Below, in pieces: positions 54,240 through 61,790 of a stretch of 64,000 nucleotides of DNA. The notes beneath the pieces were generated by a model. The model saw only the letters and a list, made by a program, of their open reading frames with translations, was not told the DNA's origin and ran no database searches. The stretch comes from Qipengyuania seohaensis (lineage in GTDB: Bacteria; Pseudomonadota; Alphaproteobacteria; Sphingomonadales; Sphingomonadaceae), in assembly GCF_002795865.1 (NCBI RefSeq), contig NZ_CP024920.1, forward strand, positions 186,001 through 250,000, written 5' to 3'. The position numbers and the translations under genes were made by a program. Numbering within the stretch: position 1 is the stretch's first letter; the number at the start of each line of letters is the position of its first letter.

Positions 54240-54359
54240 GTGCTTTTCCTTAAGACTGGGGGAGGAGACGAATTCTCCAGCCCCATATGGGTATCATTGT
54301 GACCGCTTGAAGACCGCGGGGAAGGAAACCCCCTCCCCCGGCCCCACAAGCGGAACGGC

Positions 54360-54830
54360 TTACCAGCGGTAGTGCGAGAAAGCGCGGTTCGCGTCCGCCA
54401 TGCGGTGCGTGTCTTCGCGCTTCTTCACGGCGTTGCCGCGGTTGTTCGCCGCATCCATCAGCTCACCCGACAGACGTGCTGCCATGGTGGTTTCCGGACG
54501 ACCGCGCGCTGCACCGATCAGCCAGCGGATCGCGAGTGCCTGGGCACGCTCGGGGCGAACCTCGACCGGCACCTGGTAGGTCGCACCACCGACACGGCGG
54601 CTGCGAACTTCGACCTGCGGCTTGATGTTTTCGAGGGCGGCGTGGAACAGCTCGACCGGGTTGGCCTTTGCCTTTTCCTCGACCACGTCGAGCGCGGTGT
54701 AGACGATACCTTCTGCAACGGCCTTCTTGCCGTCATACATCAGGTTGTTCATGAATTTCGAAAGGACCTGATCGTTGAATTTCGGATCAGGCAGGATTTC
54801 CCGCTTCTCGGGACGACGACGACGACTCAT
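54360..54830 (-). CDS. rpsG: 30S ribosomal protein S7
   Basis: 156 residues, [40 protein letters not shown] and [20 protein letters not shown]. Binds the 16S 3' major domain and represses the str operon in E. coli. Confidence 0.98.
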   Translation of the reverse strand: MSRRRRPEKREILPDPKFNDQVLSKFMNNLMYDGKKAVAEGIVYTALDVVEEKAKANPVELFHAALENIKPQVEVRSRRVGGATYQVPVEVRPERAQALAIRWLIGAARGRPETTMAARLSGELMDAANNRGNAVKKREDTHRMADANRAFSHYRW

Positions 54831-54854
54831 TGATTATCTCCTAAGTCCCGTGGA

Positions 54855-55226
54855 TTACTTCGGACGCTTCGCGCCATACTTCGAGCGCGACTGCTTGCGA
54901 TCCTTGACACCCTGCGTATCGAGCACGCCGCGAAGGACGTGGTAACGAACGCCGGGAAGGTCGCGAACACGGCCGCCGCGGATGAGCACGACACTGTGCT
55001 CCTGCAGGTTGTGGCCTTCGCCCGGGATGTAGGAGATGACTTCGCGCTGGTTGGTCAGGCGAACCTTGGCAACCTTGCGCAGAGCCGAGTTCGGCTTCTT
55101 CGGAGTGGTCGTGTAGACACGGGTGCAAACGCCGCGCTTCTGCGGGTTCTGCTCCATTGCAGGGACCTTGGACTTGGCCTTCTGCGGAACGCGGCCCTTG
55201 CGGACCAGCTGGTTAATAGTCGGCAT
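54855..55226 (-). CDS. rpsL: 30S ribosomal protein S12 with Arg at position 88
   Basis: 123 residues; [32 protein letters not shown] (Lys43 is wild type) and [16 protein letters not shown]. Residue 88, counting the initiator Met, is Arg, encoded by CGC at 54965-54963; E. coli has Lys here, and K88R gives streptomycin resistance there. S12 controls decoding accuracy. The start at 55226 is the family start. First gene of the str operon. Confidence 0.97.
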   Translation of the reverse strand: MPTINQLVRKGRVPQKAKSKVPAMEQNPQKRGVCTRVYTTTPKKPNSALRKVAKVRLTNQREVISYIPGEGHNLQEHSVVLIRGGRVRDLPGVRYHVLRGVLDTQGVKDRKQSRSKYGAKRPK

Positions 55227-55565
55227 GAGTTCTCTCTTCACCGTTTCGATGGCGGCAACTAGCGGGTTTCGGGATGGTTCGTCGGGTTCGTGCCAAGCGC
55301 CGCACCGACGCCGCAAAGGGCACCTGGGCGGTCTGTACGCACGAGCCTGAAACGCTCCACCCATCGGCCCACACGGCCACCGGGTTACTTTGACGGCTGC
55401 CCCGAGCGAAACTGGTTCGCTGCAATAGAAAAGAGCCTTATCGCATCAGCGACAGGCCCCCGGGTCATGACCGGCAATGTTCAGCTCTATCTGGCCAGCG
55501 TTGGTTTCGCACGGGGCGATTCCCTCACCGGATGGCCGCGCACATAGTGTGGGAGGGGGTATTGG
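55227..55565 (-). other. Leader region of the str operon, containing repeat copy A
   Basis: This 339-base gap upstream of rpsL holds no gene. It contains most of the duplicated segment described as copy A and, near its far end, a TTGACC-N17-TATGTG promoter candidate, so rpsL probably has an RNA leader of about 300 bases. Confidence 0.6.
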
Positions 55566-55570
55566 TCAAG
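55345..55570 (-). repeat. Duplicated leader segment, copy A (upstream of rpsL)
   Basis: Copy A matches copy B (56507-56665) over two blocks: an inner block beginning GCCTGAAACGCTCCAC (55345 on) and an outer block from GCATCAGCGACAGGCCCCCG to the GGTCAAG at 55570. Copy A carries about 67 extra bases between the blocks. Identity in the outer block is near 85% by eye. Confidence 0.85.
55541..55569 (-). promoter_or_regulatory. Candidate promoter of the str operon
   Basis: Minus strand -35 TTGACC (55569-55564), 17-base spacer, -10 TATGTG (55546-55541). The -35 overlaps the stop of the preceding gene at 55566. Copy B of the repeat conserves the -35 and spacer but has a poorer -10 (TTTGCG). Confidence 0.45.
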
Positions 55571-56000
55571 CCGTGCCGCCCTCTTCGGCGCTCAACTGAC
55601 GCAGGTGCTCGGCCACTGCAAGGTCGAGGTCCTGGTAGACGTAAGGCCCCACATGGTAAGACCGCGCTATACGCTCGGTAATCTGCGGCGGCCTAGGTTG
55701 TGCCGGATGGCGGACCGCGCCGCCTTCGTCTTCCCAGGATTTGACCGGATCGACCGGTTCGACCCATTCGATAGACACAGGCGCTTCCGTATCGCCGGCA
55801 TAGCTGCCGTAGATGATCGTTTCCGGCCGGTTGACCGTTTCATCCGGCTTGCTGGCGCGCAACGTATCCCGCAGCCCGCGTATGCGGGCGGCGTATTCGG
55901 CGACCTTGGCGAAATGGCCGTCCTGCGCCTCTGTATCGCCGGAAGCAGAGGCTTTCATCACCGCAATCTGGTGCTTGTGTAGCAGTTCATTGAGATCCAT
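55566..56000 (-). CDS. Hypothetical protein
   Basis: A 144-residue soluble protein starting MDLNELLHKHQIAVMKASAS after a good AGGAGG (6 bases before ATG). N-terminal half is helical (HFAKVAEYAARIRGLRDTLR); the rest is Pro/Asp/Glu-rich with SYAGDTEAPVSIEWVEP. No family known to me. It lies between the two copies of the leader repeat. Confidence 0.72.
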   Translation of the reverse strand: MDLNELLHKHQIAVMKASASGDTEAQDGHFAKVAEYAARIRGLRDTLRASKPDETVNRPETIIYGSYAGDTEAPVSIEWVEPVDPVKSWEDEGGAVRHPAQPRPPQITERIARSYHVGPYVYQDLDLAVAEHLRQLSAEEGGTA

Positions 56001-56069
56001 GGCTCGCCTCCTGCGGCAACCGTCAGGAAATTCGGGCGCATCCTTGCGACGCGCCCGAAAAATCATGCA

Positions 56070-56324
56070 TCAGCCCTGCTGCTTGCTGGCCTGTTCACCC
56101 TGGTTGCCTGCGCCCTGTTCTTCCTGGCGAAGGTTGATGGCCTGCGGCTTCCCGCCGCCAACCTGCTTCGTTTCGTAACCGAAGCGCTGGCCCTGCTGGG
56201 GAGCGGAGGATTCCGGCTTGAGATCGGCCTTGGCGAAATGCAGCACATCGCCGCCCTTTTCGGGAGTGATCATGCCCTCGCCCTTGCCGCTGTCGTAGTT
56301 CTTGATGGTGCCATAATGAGTCAT
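56070..56324 (-). CDS. Cold-shock-domain-like small protein
   Basis: An 84-residue protein. The first half resembles the CspA nucleic-acid-binding fold: GTIKNYDSGKGEGMITPEKG followed by DVLHFAKADL (compare GxVKWFNxxKGFGFIxPxxG...DVFVH). The aromatic RNP motifs are degenerate (no KGFGF; MI instead of FI). The C-terminal part is low complexity, Gln/Gly-rich. Start at 56324 with GAAGGA upstream. Probably binds RNA or single-stranded DNA. Its leader region includes repeat copy B. Confidence 0.7.
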   Translation of the reverse strand: MTHYGTIKNYDSGKGEGMITPEKGGDVLHFAKADLKPESSAPQQGQRFGYETKQVGGGKPQAINLRQEEQGAGNQGEQASKQQG

Positions 56325-56765
56325 GGGAATAGTCCTTCGATTTCGCGCAGGCGTTCATCAGCGACCGCTTGTGCGCGGGCTAGAAGGCGAAATGGAAAGA
56401 AGAGAGGACAACTGGCCCTCGGGACCGTCGATTGCGACTGGTAGCTAAATCTAAGATGGGGAGTTTTCGCCGGATTACAAGGCGGTGGAGCTGTTTGGCT
56501 GGCCGGGCCTGAAACGCTCCACCGATCGGCCCACATCGCATTAGCGGAAGGCCCCCGGGCCATGACCGGCAACGTTCGGCTCTATCTGGCCAGCGTTGGT
56601 TTCGCACAGGGCGAATCCCTCAGCGGATGGGTGGGCGCAAAGTGTGGGAGGGGGTTTGGGTCAAGGGATGGGGACGCTCCACACCAAATCCACAACTTCA
56701 AACTGCCCTGAACTTCAAGTCTGAAAAAATCAATATTAAGACGTAAATAAAGGAGATATCGAGTA
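56325..56765. other. Intergenic region holding repeat copy B
   Basis: A 441-base gap between the divergent cold-shock-like gene and the Ntn-hydrolase gene. It contains copy B of the leader repeat (56507-56665). The AT-rich stretch 56690-56765 is the probable promoter region of the plus-strand gene (AAGGAG 10 bases before its ATG). No gene seen. Confidence 0.55.
56507..56665 (-). repeat. Duplicated leader segment, copy B
   Basis: 159 bases, nearly the same as copy A: GCCTGAAACGCTCCACC, then GATCGGCCCACAT, then a long block including CCAGCGTTGGTTTCGCAC and AGTGTGGGAGGGGGT to GGTCAAG at 56665. It lacks the 67-base insert of copy A. Confidence 0.85.
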
Positions 56766-58025
56766 ATGACAGCAGAAGTGGCAATCATGAATAAGGGAGC
56801 GATTGCACTTGCAGCTGATTCCGCCGTGACAACGGGACAGGCTGGTCGTGAAAAGATATTCACGGGCGCCAACAAGATATTCACGCTCAGCAAGCATCAT
56901 CCGATCGGCATAATGATTTACGGCCATGTCGAACATTGCGGCGTACCATGGGAAACTATCATTAAATCATTCCGGACAAAGCTGGGGGCCGAGGCTTTCG
57001 CGACGGTGAAAGAGTATGTTGAGGAGTTTAAGGCATATATATCGTCGCCAAATGTGTTCGATGAAAAACAGCAAGTCATCAACGTTATTTTCAGCTGCTC
57101 CCACACCTATTCATCGATCCAAGGAACGATGAAGAGAGCTAGTTTTCAGGGGACGAAAACAGAATGTATGGCGCAAGCGATTGAACAAGTCGAACAAAAT
57201 GTCTTGGAAACCGAATATCTCGAAAATTACAAAAACTATTCGTATTGGCATTTCTCGAGAAAATATGGCGCCGCAATCGATACCTATCTAGACCAGAATC
57301 CTTTCAACCATGAAGCAATCCCGAGAAAATTTCGAGGTCGCTTCAAAAAACTTGTCCATCAACATATCTGCAGTCAGTACTACAGTCGCCTCTCCACTGG
57401 TATTGTGGTCGCTGGCTTCGGCGCGGAAGAACTTTTCCCGACATTGTGCCATTTGCGAGTGGATGGAGGGGTCGAGAACAAACTTCGGATAATGGAGCAT
57501 GAACCGGTCGACATCGCACGAGATGGCGAGACCGTTCACATCGAAGCTTTCGCTCAAGAGGATGCGGTCGATGCCTTCGTGAATGGAATCGACGACGGAT
57601 ACGCAAATTTCTCTCGTGGGATGTTGGCTGGTTTTGTGATGGCACATTCTCAAGAGATATTAGATGAGCACACTCAGCTGTCAGAAGATGAGAAACTTGT
57701 TACGCTCGCAATGATAGAGCGCTCTCTACCAGAATCCTTGAATGACCTTGACTCACAGCTCGCAAGCTTCTCTTACAAAAGATATCGAACCCCAATTGAG
57801 GAGGTTTTGCGGTTTGCGCCCAAAGATGAAATTGCGCACGTTGCAGAATCATTCGTGAACCTTACTTCTTTAAAAAGAAGGGTCTCGGGCGATCCTGAAA
57901 CCGTCGGCGGAGCGATTGACGTAGCTGTGATCTCTAAGGGTGACGGGTTCGTATGGATCAAGAGAAAGCACTATTTTCAACGCGATTTGAACCAGCAGTT
58001 TTTCCAAAACTATTTCGGTGATTGA
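56766..58025 (+). CDS. Proteasome/HslV-like Ntn hydrolase, divergent, 418 residues mature
   Basis: A 419-codon gene, AT-richer than its neighbours. After removal of Met the protein would begin TAEVAIMNKGAIALAADSAV followed by TTG. Counting from Thr1, the conserved positions of HslV/proteasome beta are met without a gap: Thr1, Gly10, Ala15, Asp17, Thr21, Gly23. The catalytic Lys33 would be Lys36 of ANKIFTL (three-residue insertion). Then IGIMIYGH is the next core strand. The C-terminal end has TVGGAIDVAVISKGDGFVWI, which resembles the closing strands of the fold. The middle (~100-350) is a large helical region not found in HslV. No ATPase partner lies nearby. A peptidase or amide hydrolase activity is likely, though unproved. 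Confidence 0.72.
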   Translation: MTAEVAIMNKGAIALAADSAVTTGQAGREKIFTGANKIFTLSKHHPIGIMIYGHVEHCGVPWETIIKSFRTKLGAEAFATVKEYVEEFKAYISSPNVFDEKQQVINVIFSCSHTYSSIQGTMKRASFQGTKTECMAQAIEQVEQNVLETEYLENYKNYSYWHFSRKYGAAIDTYLDQNPFNHEAIPRKFRGRFKKLVHQHICSQYYSRLSTGIVVAGFGAEELFPTLCHLRVDGGVENKLRIMEHEPVDIARDGETVHIEAFAQEDAVDAFVNGIDDGYANFSRGMLAGFVMAHSQEILDEHTQLSEDEKLVTLAMIERSLPESLNDLDSQLASFSYKRYRTPIEEVLRFAPKDEIAHVAESFVNLTSLKRRVSGDPETVGGAIDVAVISKGDGFVWIKRKHYFQRDLNQQFFQNYFGD

Positions 58026-58026
58026 A

Positions 58027-58206
58027 ATGACAAAAATCAAGTTGAGCATTAAGCAAATGCGCGCCTATTTGATGCTGTCAAATGGCGACACGCGAAGTAG
58101 ACAGAAAAACCAGCAATTCTACGATGATTTTTCGCTTGGGTACTCGAAAGGTCAAGAATCCTATATGCGTTCCATGCACGGGAAAATTATCGAACAAGCA
58201 GAATAG
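58027..58206 (+). CDS. Small protein after the Ntn-hydrolase gene
   Basis: A 59-residue basic protein (MTKIKLSIKQMRAYLMLSNG), starting one base after the stop of the preceding gene. Hydrophilic and helical, Gln/Arg/Ser-rich (SRQKNQQFYDDFSLGYSKGQ). Unknown. Position suggests a partner or substrate of the Ntn hydrolase. Confidence 0.5.
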   Translation: MTKIKLSIKQMRAYLMLSNGDTRSRQKNQQFYDDFSLGYSKGQESYMRSMHGKIIEQAE

Positions 58207-58656
58207 TTGCCTTGAGTTCTCTGCGAACAGAATACTGCGATTTCTATGACCCCTCAAAATGTCTATATCGTTGTTAGGCATGGCGAGCAGGCGCTTTCGG
58301 TCAAGCTAGGAAGCTGGACAATCAGCGCGTTTTGTTTTCCTGAGGACACCGTTTACGCCACACTTCGCTGGCCAAATAGAATTTCCTTACTTCGCATTTT
58401 TTATTTTCGTCCCTCAAACGCCGGGCGCCGCACATCCGTGCGGCTTGGCTTCCTCGCATAAGCTCGGGCGGGCGGTCGCCCTTGCGGCGTGCTGGGAGCA
58501 CGCCGTGTTTCGCCAGAGTTGAAGGGTTGCACCCCCACCCCATCCCACTGATTTCACACCACATGAAAAAAAATGTGGCACAAATTTGTCATTGATGCGT
58601 AGTATGGTCGAAGCGCGGGTTGCCGCGCTCGGAATCCACTTAAAGGGGAATACCAC
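58207..58656. other. Intergenic stretch with REP-like repeat, copy 1
   Basis: A 450-base gap. It holds the 67-base repeat at 58419-58485 and then the leader of the acidic lipoprotein gene. Some open frames run through the repeat but start poorly, so I treat them as non-coding. Confidence 0.5.
58419..58485. repeat. REP-like repeat, copy 1
   Basis: 67 bases, CGCCGGGCGCCGCACATCCG... to ...CGCCCTTGC, with a palindromic core CCGCAC-N4-GTGCGG. About 90% identical to 59044-59110 and in the same orientation. Confidence 0.8.
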
Positions 58657-58914
58657 ATGAAGTTCAACAAACTGGCAATCGTCGCCGTTTCGGCAGCCGC
58701 TCTCTCGCTCGCAGCTTGCGCCGAAAGCGAGCAGGAAGCTCAGGAAGACCTGGCTGAACAGCAGGCTGAATCGCAGGAAGACCTCCTTGAAGAGCAGGCC
58801 GACCTCGCAGAAGCACAGGGCGACGAAGCAGCTGAAGAAGCTCTCGACGCACAGGCAGACGCCATGGGCGAAGCCGGCGACGCAGCTGAAGACGCTGTCG
58901 ACGAAGGCATGTAA
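58657..58914 (+). CDS. Acidic Ala/Glu-rich lipoprotein
   Basis: An 85-residue precursor: signal peptide MKFNKLAIVAVSAAALSLAA with lipobox LAAC, then a nearly all-helical Glu/Ala/Gln/Asp repeat (EQEAQEDLAEQQAESQEDLL) with no other residue types of note. A strong Shine-Dalgarno (AAAGGGGA) and a T8 terminator make it a tidy, well-expressed unit. May act as a periplasmic spacer or buffer. Function unknown. Confidence 0.85.
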   Translation: MKFNKLAIVAVSAAALSLAACAESEQEAQEDLAEQQAESQEDLLEEQADLAEAQGDEAAEEALDAQADAMGEAGDAAEDAVDEGM

Positions 58915-58951
58915 GCCACACAGCCCGCGGTTCACTCCGCAGGCGACAAAA

Positions 58952-58988
58952 AGCGGTGTCCGTCGAAAGACGGGCGCCGTTTTTTTTG
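58952..58988 (+). terminator. Rho-independent terminator of the acidic lipoprotein gene
   Basis: AGCGGTGTCCGTC (58952 on) pairs with GACGGGCGCCGT around GAAA, then a run of eight T. It lies 38 bases past the stop. Confidence 0.88.
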
Positions 58989-59043
58989 TGGGTTTTTTGT
59001 TTTCGCCCTCAGGCGCCGGAAGTTTTTTGTTTGCGCCCTCAGG

Positions 59044-59110
59044 CGCCGGGCGCCGCACGTCCGTGCGGCTTGGCTTCCTCGCATAGGCTCGGGCGGCCGG
59101 TCGGCCTTGC
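59044..59110. repeat. REP-like repeat, copy 2
   Basis: Second copy of the 67-base element (CGCCGGGCGCCGCACGTCCG...), preceded by a short doublet of CGCCCTCAGGCGCCGG (59004-59019 and 59034-59049). Flanks the acidic lipoprotein gene with copy 1. Confidence 0.8.
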
Positions 59111-59188
59111 CTTCGCCTTCGGCTCGGATTTGGCGCTTATCCGATAGCTGTTTCCTACTTGATGGCTTTCTGCATCTTGGCTCGGCCT

Positions 59189-59683
59189 ATGAACGAAACC
59201 ACTCGTGTTACGCCTCGACAGGCGACTTCTGCCGTTGCCAATCCCGGGCCGGAGCTTGATCCGGACGATCCTCTCCTCGACTTCGCGCCCTATATTCACA
59301 AGCAGCCGCGGCGTAATTCCATCACGCCGGACCTGCAGCGCCGCTTCGTCGCCACGCTGGCGGCGACGGGGATTGTCGTGCAGGCGGCGCGGTCGATCGG
59401 GAAGAGCATGGAGGCGCTCTACAAGCTGCGTGCGCGGCCCGGGGCGGAAGGGTTTGCCGCCGCGTGGGACGAGGCGGTAGGATATGGCGTCTGGCGGCTG
59501 GAGGATTGCGCGATCGAGCGCGCCCTGACCGAAGGGTACTACAACCCGCGCGCCAATTCGCTGCTCTGCTTCGTCCTCGCCTATCGCGGCCGCTATCGCG
59601 AGGACGTGCGCAACATCGTCCCCGGGCACATCACCTACGAGCGCATTCGCGACGAGGTGCTGGCACAAGAGGGGCTGGTCTAG
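59189..59683 (+). CDS. Terminase-small-subunit-like HTH protein
   Basis: About 164 residues. After a Pro/Asp-rich N-terminus comes QRRFVATLAATGIVVQAARS followed by IGKSMEALYKLRARPGAEGF, the helix-turn-helix arrangement typical of phage terminase small subunits and of similar orphan DNA-binding proteins in sphingomonads. The middle contains VGYGVWRLEDCAIERALTEG. No large terminase subunit or other phage gene is near, so it is probably an orphan. Start at 59189 (MNETTRVTPRQ); 59162 is possible. Confidence 0.65.
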   Translation: MNETTRVTPRQATSAVANPGPELDPDDPLLDFAPYIHKQPRRNSITPDLQRRFVATLAATGIVVQAARSIGKSMEALYKLRARPGAEGFAAAWDEAVGYGVWRLEDCAIERALTEGYYNPRANSLLCFVLAYRGRYREDVRNIVPGHITYERIRDEVLAQEGLV

Positions 59684-59763
59684 GCCGCGCGGCCCCGCAT
59701 GGAAGGGCTTAGCCGCCTGCCGACCCTGTGCTATGCCGCCCGCACAGACGAAGGAGCCGACCC

Positions 59764-60402
59764 ATCGCCGACGATCCCCCCTCCCCCGGATACGTGCCTT
59801 GGCGCGGTGGCTGCGGGCCGGGTTCGATCACCACCGCGATCGAGGACGGCCGCCGCGTCTGCATCCGCCGCGTGGACCGCGCGGACGAGGCGCTTATGCG
59901 CGCAGGCATAGAGCGGATGTCGCCGCACTCGCGCTATCTGCGGTTCTTTTCCGGAATGCGCACCCCGCCCGACTGGGTGATCGACCGCCTGCTCGACGCG
60001 GACGGGGTAATGCACCTCGCCTGGGGCGCGCTCGACCTGTCGGAAGACCCGCCGCGCTCCGCCATCGGTGCCGTCCACGCCTTCCGCGACGAGGAGGATC
60101 CGGAATGCGCGGAGTTCTCCGTCGCGATCATCGACGATTTCCACGGCCTCGGCCTCGGCAAGCTGCTGACGGCGACGATCCTGCTCGACGCGCGCGAGGA
60201 AGGGATCACGCGCTTCCATGTCGAAACGCTGAGCGAAAACCGCAGCGCGACGCAGTTCACGCGGATGCTGGGCGGTGTGGGGAGCGGGACGGTCGACGCC
60301 TCGCGCGGATTTGTGGTCGAGATCGACGAGGCACTGACACGGTTGCGGCAGCAGGCCGACCCGCCCGGCATCGCGCACGTCTTCGCAGCGTTCGAGAGCT
60401 AG
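59764..60402 (+). CDS. GNAT-family acetyltransferase
   Basis: About 212 residues. Acetyl-CoA-binding A/B motif: VAIIDDFHGLGLGKLLTATI (near 130), preceded by AEFSVAI and followed by FHVETLSENRSATQFTRMLG. Acetylates an unknown amine. The start is unsure: a good AAGGAG sits 7 bases before an ATC codon at 59764 in frame; GTG at 59794 and GTG at 59728 also exist. I use 59764 as the ribosome-binding-site-supported position. Confidence 0.8.
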   Translation: MADDPPSPGYVPWRGGCGPGSITTAIEDGRRVCIRRVDRADEALMRAGIERMSPHSRYLRFFSGMRTPPDWVIDRLLDADGVMHLAWGALDLSEDPPRSAIGAVHAFRDEEDPECAEFSVAIIDDFHGLGLGKLLTATILLDAREEGITRFHVETLSENRSATQFTRMLGGVGSGTVDASRGFVVEIDEALTRLRQQADPPGIAHVFAAFES

Positions 60403-60917
60403 GCCCGCTCGCTCGCCAGCAGGCCGTACACCGCCACATCGCGAAGCCCTGCGTGGGTCGTCTCATGCTCCCGAAACAGCGCCTCGCGCGTGAAGCCGAG
60501 CCGTTCGAGCAGGCGGATGGAGGGGGTGTTGTCCATGTCCACCTCGGCGGTGAGCTTGCGCAGGCCGCTCGCGAACAGGTGATCGACCAACGCCGCAGTG
60601 CATTCGCGCGCCACACCCCCGCCCTGCCGGTCCATGCAGGTGACGTAGCCGATCTCCTCGACCCCGTACTCATGGGCGGGCACGGAGACGAACCGCCCCG
60701 CAACGCGCCCATCCGCATCCTCGGCGATCCATGTTCGCCCGTTCCAGTCCGGCTCCGCCAGCCAGCCCCACAGTTCGTCCTCGGAAGTGAAGGCTGGACG
60801 GGTCAGGTAAAGGCACTGCGCCTCGTCCGCGAAGGTCGGGAATAGCGCAGCCGTGTCCTCACGCCTTAGCGGGCGCAGGGTGAAGCGGTCGGTACGAAGG
60901 GTCTCTACGCTGCGCAT
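60399..60917 (-). CDS. GNAT-family acetyltransferase (RimJ/RimL-like)
   Basis: A 172-residue acetyltransferase of the RimJ/RimL/ribosomal-N-acetyltransferase type: MRSVETLRTDRFTLRPLRRE, then YVTCMDRQGGGVARECTAAL (acetyl-CoA loop) and DNTPSIRLLERLGFTREALF, the usual second motif. Its stop overlaps the stop of the convergent GNAT gene by three bases. Confidence 0.88.
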   Translation of the reverse strand: MRSVETLRTDRFTLRPLRREDTAALFPTFADEAQCLYLTRPAFTSEDELWGWLAEPDWNGRTWIAEDADGRVAGRFVSVPAHEYGVEEIGYVTCMDRQGGGVARECTAALVDHLFASGLRKLTAEVDMDNTPSIRLLERLGFTREALFREHETTHAGLRDVAVYGLLASERA

Positions 60918-60937
60918 GGACTCAGCCAGCGCGGCGA

Positions 60938-61723
60938 TCAGGCCGTCAGGAAGGCGACCAGCGCCTTGACCTTCTTCGTGCGCCATTGTGGCGTCGGGGC
61001 GACCAGCCAATAGGCACGCGTGCCTGGCTCGGGCCCGTCGAGGACTTCGAGCTGGCCCGCCTCGATCGCTTCCTTGGCGAGCAGTTCCGGCAGGATCGCC
61101 TTGCCCAGCCCCGCCATGGCGCCCGAGAGCGCCTGCCCGGCATTGCTGACCGTGACGTGCGCCACGGTGCCGTCCTGCAGCGGCAGGCCCCAGTCGATCC
61201 ACTTGTCGGGCGCACCGGGCGCCGCAACCGTCACGCGGCGCGCGGCAGCCAGCTCGACGCCCTGCAGGTCTCCCGGCCCGTCGACCAGCCGGATGGCGCA
61301 GTCGAGATTGGCCTCGGTGAAATCGGCGTTCTCGTCGGCTACGAAAGTGAACTTGATGTCGGGGTTCGCCTCGGCAAACTTCGCGAGGCGCGGAGCGAGC
61401 CACTGGGCGTAGAATTCGCGCGGGCAGGCGACCGTGTAATTGTCGCTCGCCTGGCCAGCCTGCATGGCGGAAACGCTTTCCTCGAACTTGAGGAAGCCTT
61501 CGCGCAACGCGTCGAGCCCCGCCGAACCTTCCTGCGTCAGCTCCAGCCCCTTGCTGGTGCGCCGGAACAGGACGGTCCCGAGGTGGTCTTCCAGCGCGCG
61601 GATCTGCTGGCCCACGGCCGCAGGCGTCACCGCAAGCTCGTCCGCAGCGCGGGTAAAGCTCAGGTGACGGGCAGCGGCGTCATAGACGCGCAAAGCGTTG
61701 AGAGGCAGGTGCGTGCGCTTCAT
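60938..61723 (-). CDS. LysR-family transcriptional regulator, short form
   Basis: 261 residues (typical LysR ~300). N-terminal winged HTH: LRVYDAAARHLSFTRAADEL, VTPAAVGQQIRALEDHLGTV. The effector domain follows without the usual C-terminal extension; the sequence resembles GcvA. Regulated gene unknown; it lies upstream of a GNAT gene on the same strand. Confidence 0.87.
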   Translation of the reverse strand: MKRTHLPLNALRVYDAAARHLSFTRAADELAVTPAAVGQQIRALEDHLGTVLFRRTSKGLELTQEGSAGLDALREGFLKFEESVSAMQAGQASDNYTVACPREFYAQWLAPRLAKFAEANPDIKFTFVADENADFTEANLDCAIRLVDGPGDLQGVELAAARRVTVAAPGAPDKWIDWGLPLQDGTVAHVTVSNAGQALSGAMAGLGKAILPELLAKEAIEAGQLEVLDGPEPGTRAYWLVAPTPQWRTKKVKALVAFLTA

Positions 61724-61790
61724 GGTTCCACGCGTTTAGCAATGTTGCGCCGCAAAACAAGATTGCGGCAAGACTATGTCCCGACGTGCG

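Noticed and set aside
52200..54302. 700-codon plus-strand open frame opposite fusA
   Set aside because: Antisense shadow of the GC-rich fusA gene; no RBS, no family resemblance, and it fits the codon pattern of the opposite strand.
58246..58461. 71-codon plus-strand frame running into the first REP-like repeat
   Set aside because: No convincing ribosome-binding site, and its C-terminal codons are the repeat itself.
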